Below, piece by piece: positions 1 through 11,513 of a DNA stretch of 64,000 nt. Both the position numbers and the translations under genes were made by a program. The notes under the pieces are model-generated. The model was given only the letters and a program-made list of their open reading frames with translations. It ran no database searches and was not told the origin of the DNA. Every line of letters begins with the position of its first letter. The first letter of the stretch is position 1. The DNA comes from Tanypteryx hageni (taxonomy: Eukaryota > Arthropoda > Insecta > Odonata > Petaluridae), in contig CM054114.1 in the NCBI GenBank assembly GCA_028673005.1, positions 129,662,470 through 129,726,469 of the forward strand, in the 5' to 3' direction.

Positions 1-134
1 TTCATTGCTTTCCGAAACACTAAAACTTTAAGAATAAAGTGCCTGGGGAAATTCTCAAAAACGGTTTTTAATTTTAGTTTGATTAAAAACGACGAAAAAG
101 CTGAATTATCAATTATCATCTCTCATGTAGCCTG

Positions 135-190
135 AAAAGGTTTGTGAGAAATATTTCGGTCACAAATCAGCCGTCATCGGTGATTATTAA
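135..190 (-). repeat. Degenerate hammerhead-like repeat arm
   Basis: The minus strand reads CCGATGACGGCTG, a loop, then ACCGAAATATTTC. This matches the core of the foldback repeat family described at 40539-40745, with the first core C changed. It faces the plus-strand arm at 1101-1171, so the two could be the inverted ends of one element of about 1 kb. Nothing between them looks coding, so the pairing is a guess. Confidence 0.4.
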
Positions 191-191
191 A

Positions 192-1100
192 CTATTGTGT
201 ATAATAACGTTTTTTCAGATCTACTATTATTTTGTCATTTTGATTTTAGGCTTAATGTAAAATTGGTTATTCTCTATTTAAAAGAAGTTAAATTATTTCT
301 GAAAGACTCGTGTTCATAAATGACTAGTTGTTATTTGCCAAATTTATGCGTTACAACTAGCTAAACTGATGGGCAATAGAATGATTCAAGCAAATATTTT
401 CTAAGGCGTTGAGACTTGCTTGCCTACACTGAATCTCAAAAGTTCTTTCCCGACGTAAAAATTCTCTACACGCTTATTGTTAGCTCGTTCTGCGCCGCTG
501 AATAAATTTTGTCCTAGAGCTTGACGGTCAAAACTTTCCCCAATAATTATGGCAACCTAGCTGTCAAAATGCACACCTAGCAAGTTGATTTCGTTTCAGG
601 CACAAAATGACGATACACGCAAAAGGTTACTCATTAGCGATTCAAAAGGAACCCAAACTATTCAAATTGCCTTGTTTGAGTTTTCTAATGGCCTCGGGGA
701 ATTAAGAACACCTGTAGTTCTCACTCTTGAGAACTATCTCTTTTACCTTTTCTGCGCTGCGTAATAGAGGATATGAATATTCATGTTCTGATTCGGCACC
801 TTGCCCCAGATGACTTTTATGTAATTCATAATGTGCCGTTGGCTGTAAATATCTCCTTTCTAAGGTCTATCACTGTAAATGTCCTACTAAATTATGCGGC
901 GAAATTGGGTCGGAGTGACGGAAATAGAATTACTTTCTATCAAAATGCTTAGCTAATGGAGCAAAAAAATATGTAGTAAACAGTATTTAAATTTTAGGTA
1001 CGAAGTACAATAATATTTTACTTGCCATTTAATAAACATGAATAAAATTTATAATCTAAAGCAGATTCTAAAAAGATTTTTTATAATCTACTTCGGTGGA
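192..1100. other. Gene-free AT-rich stretch
   Basis: No open frame with coding character and no recognisable repeat is seen. It lies between two oppositely oriented arms of the hammerhead-like family and might be the interior of a decayed element. Confidence 0.5.
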
Positions 1101-1171
1101 TTGCCATTGATGACGGCTGTCCCGTAGCCGAAATGCGCATCTGATTTTCCAAACATTTTTACGGCTATCGG
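1101..1171 (+). repeat. Hammerhead-like repeat arm
   Basis: The arm reads CCATTGATGACGGCTG, a five-base loop, AGCCGAAATGCGCATC, then TGATTTTCC and the family's outer end ACGGCTATCGG. Stem II (GGCT/AGCC), the GAAA and the ATC triplet are intact. The first core C is replaced by T, and stem I is weakened to CCA/TGA. Confidence 0.6.
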
Positions 1172-2362
1172 AGAGGAATGTTAGTCAAGTTGATTTTAAC
1201 CACAAGGTGAGCCTAATAATTTTTTCTTGAATTTCAGCTAATGGATTCAGGCTTTAAAGCGTGCTCAATAATGAACGAGTTGTTTCGTTTGTTTAATTAT
1301 TTCTATACAGTTAAAATGAAGTGTGCTTAAAAAGCTGAATCCAGAAACCGTCCATCAAATGTGTAAGGGTCGGGTACATATGGCTTAAAATAATATTTAA
1401 CCGACTCAAAGTAGGGATATATCTTGATTGAATAAAATGTCTTAAAAACGAAAATTAAAATAACGATTATTTTTTTAATCCACGGTTTTTGAAATCAAGA
1501 GATTTTTCAAATTAGTAATTGGTTAACATATAGGTTTTTATTTTTACCTATGGCAGTGAATTTTTCATTTCATACATAATCATGGTTGCTCGTGTGTTCC
1601 TAAAAGGACACCGCATCCTCCATTTTATGATGTTGTTGGGAAGTCTCTCGCCATTTCTGAGATAAAACAATTACAGGTTTTAATACATATTAAATATGTG
1701 ATATTATGAATGTTAGCTAATATTATTAAAAAGCAGTCCAGAAATTTTTAATCGATTTTTCTTTTTTTTTTGTTGGCCTGCATTTTTTGGGATCTTAATT
1801 TCGAGACCATCTTTGATTCGAATAAATAAGGCATTTTATTTCTTCAAGGTCCGGCTTCATCTCAGCTCCTATACTAATTGTTATACAAAATGATCAATCC
1901 CTTGTTATTTGTTCTGTAGAGGGACGTGTATCATCCGGCACCGCTCCCGTTCACGTTCAAAAATCACTCCGATAAATTATCCATCCACTGCGGCAAATTC
2001 CTGGCTCTTTTTCCTCGCTGAAACTTAATTCCCCTTCCTTCTCTCTCTCTCTCTCACACTCTCGCTCTCTCTTTCTCGAAATGATTTCAGAGAAACATTA
2101 TCCGACTTTCCATCCTCGGTTTTATCATTACCTTTCCTTCTTGAAGTTTATTTTCTCATCCATTCCCTCTGACAGCGTAAAACTTTAATCCTCTTTCTTG
2201 TTTTCTCTCTCTCGTATACATTCTAAATCCAATTTTCGATTCGTCGTGTCATTCCATTTTTACTTTTTGAAGAGAGAAAAAGGGGAACAGAGAGATATGA
2301 AGGCGGAGAGGGATAGATAGAAATAGATGTCCTGATTGGGCAGTTCATCTATTACTACTTTT
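1172..2362. other. Gene-free stretch with CT tract
   Basis: No gene is seen. A CT/TC-rich simple repeat occupies about 2036-2078 and pyrimidine-rich sequence continues to about 2220. Confidence 0.55.
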
Positions 2363-2370
2363 ATGCCAGC

Positions 2371-3015
2371 CAGTGGCGGCTCGTAGCTAAAATTAGTGGG
2401 GGTGCTGCTCCAGAAAATTTTTAGCCTTTGTTTTAAAATTGTGTAAAAGGAAAAAAACATGCATAAAAAGAAAATTTATTCAGGAACTTGATAAAATCTT
2501 AACAAAAAAACCAAACATTTTTTACTTACTTTAACTTAAATTGTTACAGTTCAAGCTTGATCTATTCTTTTAAAAATGAAATCCATAAAAGAACCGACAA
2601 AAAATGAATCAAATAGAATAGCTGGAAGCAGAATAATAATCTAATTCTACACTCTTCTACACACCATCACGCCAGAGCCGGCACTGCGAGAGCAACAGGG
2701 CAACAGTGCTCTCTCTACCTGGCAGTCCCGCCTTCCTCCCCACCCCCTCCTATGTGCGCATGCGCACAACAGTCAAACACCACGTCGCTGGCACTGTGAA
2801 GCGCACAGTTCCATACAAAGATTTTTGTATCTTTTTGATAAACTGGGGGATGGCTACTGAAGTACTGACATTAAGCTTAAGGAATATATATTGTACTACA
2901 AAAATAAAGAAAGAATTAAAGAAAAAAGGACTCACTATATTAAATGTTATCGATAATATCAAGTGGAAATAGGGGGTGCTGCAGTTCCGCAGTGCCTATA
3001 CACGAGCCGCCACTG
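2371..3015. mobile_element. hAT-like non-autonomous element
   Basis: The 645-bp element starts CAGTGGCGGCTCGT and ends with the exact inverse, ACGAGCCGCCACTG. The inner ends also match roughly (GGGGGTGCTGC near both ends). It is flanked by an 8-bp duplication, ATGCCAGC on the left (2363-2370) and ATGCCTGC on the right (3016-3023), matching at 7 of 8 positions. Eight-base duplications and CAG..CTG ends are typical of hAT transposons. No transposase frame is present, so it must have moved with a transposase supplied elsewhere. Confidence 0.85.
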
Positions 3016-3023
3016 ATGCCTGC

Positions 3024-6000
3024 ATCTTTACCTCTCCTTTCCCACCCAAAAGTGCTGTGAAACCATAACATCTCAAGGGCCGTTAATAAGTCAAGTCCAG
3101 CGGTTTCTAAACATTTTTTCATGTAATACCCGGAAACATTAACACGAATTTCTGTACCATCTACCTCTAAAATATGTTGTAAAAAGTAATTAATTACCTT
3201 TTAAAGATGTGAATCTATTGAAAATGAGCAAAACAAATTATAAAATATAAAGCAAGAAATAAAGTGAATTTATTTTCACAAAATTGCAGCTAACCGGGGT
3301 TTAATACTACTCGCGTACCGCTTAAAAAAATCCACTCATAACTAACGTTACGCGTGCCACAGTTGGGGAACCGCTTGCTAAGCCTATAGGGAAAGATTGA
3401 TAAGTAGAGAGATCAGAGAAAAGTGAAGTAGAGAGATAGAGGAACTGAGGGAGGGTAGAGAGGTGGAAAAAAGGACGAATGGCAATTTTGATTGGCATCG
3501 TTAAAAAAGCAACGGCGGACTGATTTGGCCATTTGCTCGCCATCGATGCATGGCATGGAAGAGAAAACTGTCGTAGGAGAGCGCGTGGCGGAGTGATCTG
3601 ATAATGCTGAAGTCGTGTACCTAATTTGTGTCTAATTGTCGGCGAAAGATATTTTATTTTTCGCGATATTTTGGGGCGTTATATTTGCATACGTCACTGT
3701 AATCCAATTCCCTGCATCATTGCTTTCCGTCCGGAACTCCTGATTTTAACTGCGATAGTTTTTATTCAACTTTAAGATTTTTGGTGTAAAATAGGGGATT
3801 CCGTCTTTAAGATGCGCAGCAATGACCGTCAGGCGGTTGTTCTTGGTTGATAACAATTTTTCATATTTTCTCGTTTCGTCAGTGGGAATTTTACTTATTT
3901 GTATTTCTGGTGTCTAAATATATGGATGCCAGAAGCGCGACTTTATTCTCGTAGTTACGAAATTTATATTGATTTTGACGGATTTTATTGGAATTTTTAC
4001 GAAACACATTGGTTAGACGGGAGGCAAGTGAACGATTTGTCCAAATAAATAAAACCAAATAAATCAAGGATAATTCAATATACTATCTTTATGAGCAATT
4101 ATGCTAAAATTAAGCTGTGGGGATGGCCATATGTACGACTAGAAGAGAAAAGTTAAGTTTAATTCTTGACATAATACAAAATCCTCCCAATCGAAGTAAA
4201 ATTTACTTTTGATCTGAGAAAACCCGCGTTCTTTGAGTTTATAATATCGAGCTCCCTAACCAATACGGCTGCCTATTGCAATCGGGTCGAACTAGAAATC
4301 ACCGATTGAATCAATACGGCATCGCTTGCCAATAGGAAATTCATCCGCGGTGTATCTGCAGAGTTACTGAGTGAAACTATAAAAAGAGCAGGTTTTAAAA
4401 TTAATTAGATCCCTATTTAATGATTATATCCAAAATATTTATAAGTAGTCACTTTACATTCACATAGTTTCATAAAAAACGAGATATTAAAGGACGATAT
4501 TCGAATGAAATATTCTTAATAAATCGCTGTTTTTATATAAACGTTTCATGAAATACCGCAATATGTTCAATAGTAGTAATGACAATTTGGTAATATGTAG
4601 CGTAAACATCTACGTGAGTTACAAAACTAATTCAAAAGACGAATCTTATTCTTTAGGATTTACTTATAAAAAAATCAATGTAAAATCCTTTTTCAAAAGA
4701 TACCGGTGCATATCAAGATTGAAGTTTCAAGAAATGAAATTATTTTCGTGCTACGTCGTTCGCATGTATTTGTGAAATTTTTTATAAAATTACGAGGCAG
4801 CAATGAATAAATATGGCATTTTATCTTATCGCTAGAAATTTATAAGTTCATTATAGGACCTCGTGCAATCCATACGAAAAATATTTCGTTGAATATTTTT
4901 ACATTTGCTGGATATTGTTGAACGGTTGAGTAATAAGGACACCAGAAATATAAATAATATCACTCACCACGCAAAAAGATGTGACAAGTACAGCTTACTG
5001 CGTAACTTTCGTGGGATTTGAAAAAACAAGTGAAATCCAGCGTTTCTCAAAGAAATATATACTTCCATTATTATCCTACCGAACAATATTGTCAGACTCA
5101 AATTTTCACTAAGATGCAGAGAATACGAGCTTTATATCAACCCGCCGTCGATTCGGGTGCGAAATTCGCCCTTTATTCGCGAATTAGAACCAGATTTATT
5201 ATTGAAAAAATAACACGAGGTCGGGAAACAACAATCGAACCGGGTGTCGGGCCGAATTTTCGGGTTATTATTTATTCGCGTCCCGGATTGGTCGCCGCGA
5301 ACCTCTTTTCGCCCGCTTATTTCGCACGCACGCGGTCTCACAACTTATACGTTAAAGATGTGACGGTAATGGGAGGGTAAAATATGGCGATTTATACGCG
5401 TCCTAATCCCGCACCTTGGGTTATTGCCACAGAGCACACGGACGGTGCACAAAAACTCTTCTTTATAGCGTTTCGGTCTCCCCCGTCCGTTCCGATTGCT
5501 CGCTGTTATGCGAAAAGTCGCTCCATCCTCCCCCCTCTGATCCTTTTCGTTCTGCGGAAAAACAACTTAGCACCGTAGGCGGGGATGTGGAAATTTTTGC
5601 GAGTTTTTGAGTGACGTCCAAATACTACCCTCGCCACCCCCTTCCACCCCGCCACCCCATTCCACCCCGCCACCCCCTTCCACCCCTCCATCCTCATCCC
5701 CACCACACCCCCGTCTTTCAACTCTTCAGCCACTCCCTCTCCTCTAGATTGTCATTTTTTTCCTTCACGCGCTCTCTCTCTTAACACTCTCACATGCGGT
5801 CAAATTCACACACACCCACACGAGCATCCACCGACACTTCATTTTCCGCAACTCACAACGTATTACGTTACCATGGAACTCTCTCTCTATATATATCACT
5901 CTCTCCATTTCTCTTCCCTCTCCCTATCTCTCCCTCCTATATTTTTCTCCACCTCTATAGCCGTGGATAATGTCGTGCACAATGGAACTCATTCGTTGAG

Positions 6001-9000
6001 GGAAGGAAAAATAACGGTTTGATCCGTTGTAATAAAGTCTTTACATTTTTTTCACGCTCGGATATTTTTCCAATGATTTCTCGGCACTCGGCACTCGTTA
6101 CGAGATTGTTTTTCTTTTATTTTAATTTTTCGAAAAGAAGGTGCGATCTATTTGTCAGTCGGATGGTGTTTATAGGCGCGATTAAAAAAAAGTCTCTCCC
6201 TTTTGTTGCGCGAGGTTAAAACCTCGAAAAAATGCAACGCGTGTATGCGCGATAAAAAAGGGAAATGAGAAATTCAAGTTTCGCCGGATTTATTGGAAGA
6301 ATGTATACGCCATACAGTAAAAGGAACGTCTAACTGCATCTGTTTCAGAACTGAGGCGGTTAATAGTAATATTTTCCGCTCAAATGGGATTTTGTATTCT
6401 CGCAGAGTTTACTGTGGGAATTTCCGTATCTATAAGTTTGTCCTCATTTTTTAGTTGTTGTTGTTTAGTTGTATATTCCGACTAGCGGAAAAAGTGACCA
6501 TGTAAGCGGCCTATTAAAAAAATTTATCCAGCCAAATTTAAAGCGGATTCATGAACCTAGATGTCTCATAAGAAAGATCACGAAAGCAAAATATGTGGAT
6601 TTAATTATAAAAATGACCAGATATCATGAGAATTTAAAAGTAAATTACGGTATATTTTTACCCAAGCGGATGTCATTTAAAAATGACTGACTCTCGCGCT
6701 GCCATAATTACGCGATTTCTAATTGATCCAAATGAAATGTGACGGTATTTTACGAAATAAAGAATGATAACAGTTCGTATTTAACAGCATTACGAGACAT
6801 TTTGAATTTGTTTTGTACAGAAAAATATTACGACAGCATATTTAGAATGTTAGTAATAAAGGGGGACGTGGTAACGAAACGTCTTATCTTTTAAATTCAT
6901 TTGGAATAAATTGATACGATCTCAGCAGAAACCGCGAAAAATATTTCGCAAGCACTATGAACTAGGAGCTGTTCAAATTTGACTACGTGTTGGTGCTTTT
7001 AATCGTCGCGTAGTAACTTTTTATTTGCTTCTTTGCCCTAATAATTTGCTCTCCTTACTTCTTTAAACAAAAGATTTGGAGATCCCATATTGTCTGGCAT
7101 AATGGCAGTATGACATATCAATGCTATGGTTTGAGAATAGAATTGGAATTTATTGGAACACTCTCGATGAAATAGGATTTCTTCGGCCAATAGGAAAGCA
7201 TTTATTTATTTCTGGAACGATCAGCGGTAATTTTTTATTATATTTGCCATTTTGCAAGTTTGTGGGAGTATAAATTTTTTCCAACGTATAGACAGAGGCA
7301 GAGAATATAAAAGATTTTGTTATTTTGAGAACCGTACATCATACATGCGGCCGACCACACTTAAAGCATCATTCCCGACCACTCGCTGATACATTTACGG
7401 TTTATGTTTTTCATCCTGCCTCGCGGCGAATGATGGACGGAGAGGCCGCACAAATGTGATTCTTTTGCATTCCTGGGATTGCTGTCACTTGTTTAGGAAA
7501 GAAAGATATATCATTAGAAAATCGGCTACATTCGGGAAATGTTGTGATGGGATTTTCTTACTAATGTTCTGAAAGCGTTTTAAGCGACTTTATAACGTGA
7601 TTGCATAATGCATGGGGAAACACAGACTTTTTGACTGCAAAGATACTTTCCTCAACGGTGATCCACGGATTTTAGAATATAGAAAAGAACTTCGCGGTAT
7701 TTTTGCTTTGTCTGTGCGCAATCACGATTATTTTTGAAGTAAGAAAATATCCATGACAAGTTTTCCACTAGCACCATATTACGCCCAAAGCAAATGAAAA
7801 TATTTCTTTTGAGTGATTATTCATAATTAAAGAAATAATGATTGAAAGCGATTGCGGACTATACGTTGGCAGATATTCTTTCATCATAGGCTTAAGACGT
7901 TAAGATACTTGGAAATCCGTTGTTTAATAATTACTATATAAATAATCCGATTCCGTGAAATTGGATGCGAGCTATTTTTATTCTACAGTCCGCTGCAGCC
8001 CTAAAAATTCCTGGTGGCGGTATAGTTGAAATGAAATTCTTTCGCCCATCCGTGTTTTATTCGTTATTATTAAAAGCTGTTGAAAATAAAGTGATGAAGA
8101 ATCTTTATAAACCGTCGGCGATAAGTTTTCTTTAGGTTAAATTTTTACACTTAGCCCGTCGGCTTGGAGCAAGTGAGACCTAAACGGGTTACGGCAATGG
8201 AGGAATAATGACGGATATATTTAATCAAACTCGAATTAACTTTTTTATTTCGCTAGTTTAGTATCCCGTAGGCTTACTGACGCTGCAGGACGAGCGAGGC
8301 ATAGGAGGTTGGAGGAGGTAGGAGTGGGAGAAAGGAGGCATTTCTTCGTTTCTCCTTTCTCGCGACCTCCCGTCCTCTTAAATCCTATCTCACTTGGAAG
8401 TGTCCTTCTACTTTTCTTATCTCGTCTCTTACGTCATCCGTCTGATCCTCCCGTAGGAACTTTTTGTGGACCAAACAGACAGGCACTTTCATACCGATTC
8501 GTTTTACTACTTTGTTTTCCAGCTCTTAGACTCTCCTTGCCCCCTTTATCCCTTCTCACAGCTTGCGTTTGGAAGAGAAAGACAGAAATGGGGATGGGAT
8601 GAATTGCAAGAAAATAAATAAAAGTGAAAGAAAAAAATGTGAATAACGGTTCCGCAGTCGTCAGTTTTACCCCTCCCCGCGTCGCTATTTTTGGAAAAGG
8701 TAATAAAAGACAATAGCTTCCTTATTTGCTCGGTATCCTCTCTTCTCTACACCTCGTCCCTCTTTCTCCGAGATGTTATCATTTTAATAAATTCCGAGGC
8801 AACGAACCCTTTCGCTTTTTACGAGGCGCTATATTTTCCCAAATCCCTTCGTGGGAAACGCACCTATGCTGTTATCGAAAGTGTCTTCTTTTTCGCATCG
8901 GAGAAAGGAGTAGAATATGGAGATAGGGGGAGGAGGAGGCGATGGAGGAATAGTGGGAAGGGAGGTGTCGAAGAGACGGAGGACGTAACAATGTTTTCTG

Positions 9001-9445
9001 TCGCGAAAAATTGCCAAAACATTTTCGATCAAGTCGATGTGGTAGATGGCGCCAAATATTTTCGGTTCGGATATGAGCTCTAGAATTGGCGTTCTCTCAA
9101 ATTTCTCCTCCTTCCACCCAAAAAGGAGCCTCCATCTCCCGCTATTCTCTTCCCTTTTGCGGAGAAGTATTTTGTCATTCGAATAGACTAAATCTATATT
9201 TTTTTGGCTTTCGTTCCAATTAAATCGTTTCAGGAGTTTTTTCATGAATACATTTGGTCGATTAGTTCTGCTACCCGTTGCTCGAATAATAAAACGTGTT
9301 GGTTGAAATGCCACTCTCCATCAATAATTTTAAATAATAGCAAAAACTTGGAACATAAACCTACCAGCTCACAGTTGCTCTCGATTCCGCCTCCCAACTG
9401 TTAAGTGGCAAATTTTCTAGCAACCAAGCTGCAGTGGTTCATCTA
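3024..9445. other. Gene-free stretch with two CpG-rich patches
   Basis: No supported gene is seen. Two patches are visibly richer in CpG than their surroundings: about 5130-5600, followed by C-rich and CT-rich tracts to about 5960, and about 8290-9130. Both contain chance open frames of 100-160 codons on one or both strands, but no splice context, domain or recognisable protein. They could be promoters or enhancers. That is inference only. Confidence 0.5.
5633..5686. repeat. 18-bp C-rich minisatellite, three units
   Basis: Three consecutive units of GCCACCCC(C/A)TTCCACCCC occupy 5633-5650, 5651-5668 and 5669-5686, differing at one position. The minus strand therefore carries regularly spaced GGGG/GGG runs that could fold into a G-quadruplex. 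Degenerate units continue to about 5710. Confidence 0.85.
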
Positions 9446-9447
9446 TA

Positions 9448-9725
9448 CAGGCATCTCTCGTATAAAGCGATTAATTGGTTCCGAGAAATCGCCGCGTAAA
9501 GTGAAATCGCGTAAAGTGAATTGATAATTATAATTGGTAAAATAGAGATGCGTTCCCCACAATCGACCGCCTTATACAATGTACGCATATAAAATTACTT
9601 CACTAATTGCTCCAATTCCACCGGTCGTGCAATTACATTGTATGCAGTTTCTATTTTGATTTTTTTTGAAACCGTGTTATGGCGAAAGCGCGTCAAGTGA
9701 GATCGCATATAACGAGGGATACCTG
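9448..9725. mobile_element. Tigger/pogo-like MITE
   Basis: This 278-bp element has terminal inverted repeats: CAGGCATCTCTCGTATAAAG on the left and, read inward from the right, CAGGTATCCCTCGTTATATG. The dinucleotide TA flanks both sides (9446-9447 and 9726-9727). CAG ends with a TA target duplication fit the pogo/Tigger group. The interior repeats the words GCGTAAAGTGA and GCGTCAAGTGAGATCGC and has no coding capacity. Confidence 0.8.
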
Positions 9726-10389
9726 TATTAATAAAAGGCGTCGTGTTTGTGTGGACAGCATTTCTAAAAACCAAGAAAGACGTCAAACTTGGTACACATA
9801 ACAAAAAGACCTTGAGGATGCGCACCACCCGGCCATAATCTTTCGATTTTTTTGGGGAGGGGGAGGGAGGGGGGGGGGCGCCATAGAAATCATACCCCGT
9901 GTTAATTTTGTTGTAAAATTGCACAACTTATTTTGAATATTCTTAGCAAAATATCAGATTTGCGTCTATATTTAAGTTATTCGTAGCAATTAAGGAGGAA
10001 TATTGGTCACTTATCTCGAGAGTACCTTGAGTTTGAATAAAAATATTAGCGAGGGAAATGAACATGAAAAATTAAAAACTGTAAACCCGAGGCAAAGCCC
10101 GGGTCATTGGCTAGTATTAAATAAACGTCATCCAAATTAGACTTGGGCTAAGAAGGCATTCAGCTATTTTATAAAAATCCTTTCTGAAAATGTAGAGAAC
10201 TTAATTTTATATCTCTTTCTAAATAAAATTTTGGCAATTGAATCTAATGGAGAATTATAAGTAATTTTAGTTTAGTGTTTCAATTTAAGAGAAAATTTAA
10301 ACCAGAACAAAAGTAAGGGGTAGAATCATTATTTCCTTGCCATACTCAGTGGTCTTAATAGTATTATCTTGCAAATAATGTATACGATT

Positions 10390-10466
10390 CCAATAGCCAT
10401 AAAACGTTTATGAAACCAGATGTACATTTCAGCTATAGCTCAGCCTTCATCAGTGGCAATTCTTTT
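10390..10466 (-). repeat. Hammerhead-like repeat arm
   Basis: On the minus strand the arm reads CCACTGATGAAGGCT, loop, AGCTGAAATGTACATC, TGG, ending in the family terminus TTTATGGCTATTGG. The core CTGATGA, GAAA and ATC triplet are intact and stem I pairs CCA with TGG. Stem II has a G-T wobble in place of a G-C pair, so pairing is kept. Only one arm is present. Confidence 0.7.
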
Positions 10467-10800
10467 CTTTAGCTATAATTTTATATCTGTGAATCGCCAA
10501 CAACAGGGGTTTTTTGCACTAGAAAAATGCATCGGACTTTTCTAGCACTTTTTGATTAATGTAGATATCTTATCAATCAGTTGATTCAAGCCACAAGGCA
10601 AGATCGATACTACGTTTTTGAAAATCTTATTAATTGAATTATGAAGAGATTAGTATTTATATCGGATCAAGCAAAACAAAACAGTTCGTTGGATGCCTCG
10701 AAAAAGGAAACTTAACGTTTTTCAAGAAGCTGCCCGCACTTAGGTGTTCGTAATAGTTAAGGAAAGCAACGTTGGAGGTAACGAATTCCTTTTTTAATTC

Positions 10801-11513
10801 TTTTTACTTTCTTCATACGTAGTATAGGGGAAAGTATTTTTTTCATGAAAAAGATCGATTTGAGATTTCAACGGAAATACACGTTTTGAGGTTCCCTGAA
10901 TACGTTTTGACCATTATTCTCGATATCTGTATGTGTGCGACAGTTTTTTTGTGGGCACTCTAACTCAAAAACTATTTATAAAGTCAACGCGATATTTTAT
11001 ATATTTAACATTTTTATAAAAGTCGCAAGAGTTTATTAGTTTTTAGTAAAAATCTGTCAACCGAAAGTGTGTGTTTACTATTTTCACTTATCCGTTATTT
11101 TGAAATATTTGCTTTAATGTTTAGTATATGTAAAACATATTGGGATAAGAGTTGTACAAAATTTCATTTTCTACAACCTTTGTACGAAATATTTTCCCAA
11201 ATAATGCATTGTTAAGAGATATCTTAAAAACTAAATTTTTTATCTGCAGCACCACTTACCTGCGACTATTATTGTAAACACTTCACGCTTAGTTACGTCT
11301 TCGTAACGCTCCATTTTATTTTCTTAATTGTTGGAGCTTCGTGCCTATATCCAATATCAGAAGGCTATGGTTTGAGTTTATTTATGTTCTTTGTCAAGTC
11401 TTTAAACATTTCTCGCGGTTCCTTAAAATAGTTATTATCATGTAACCTAATTGGATTTTTAAAAATATTACTGTAATGGAGGAAGTCATGTAGTGGCCAC
11501 ATCATATTTTTAT
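10801..11513 (+). repeat. Unclassified 0.7-kb dispersed repeat, full copy
   Basis: The start TTTTTACTTTCTTCATACG and the end GTAGTGGCCACATCATATTT match the two ends of a reverse copy at 55060-55758. Partial copies lie at 43150-43225, 45338-45395, 45690-46065 and 50375-50750. Shared landmarks in order are GGGGAAAGTAT, TTGTGGGCACTCTAACTC, ATAATGCATTGTTAAGAGAT, TTGTTGGAGCTTCG and AAGTCATGTAGTGGCCACAT. No coding frame is seen. The 3' end folds as ATGTGG/CCACAT in better copies. A Helitron-like or SINE-like nature is possible but not shown. Confidence 0.8.

Noticed and set aside
5018..5380. 120-codon plus-strand frame
   Set aside because: No recognisable protein, and the reverse strand is also open in part. 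Probably a by-product of CpG-rich sequence.
8829..9314. 161-codon minus-strand frame
   Set aside because: There is no domain or family resemblance, it includes a low-complexity Pro run, and other frames are open over the same CpG-rich patch.
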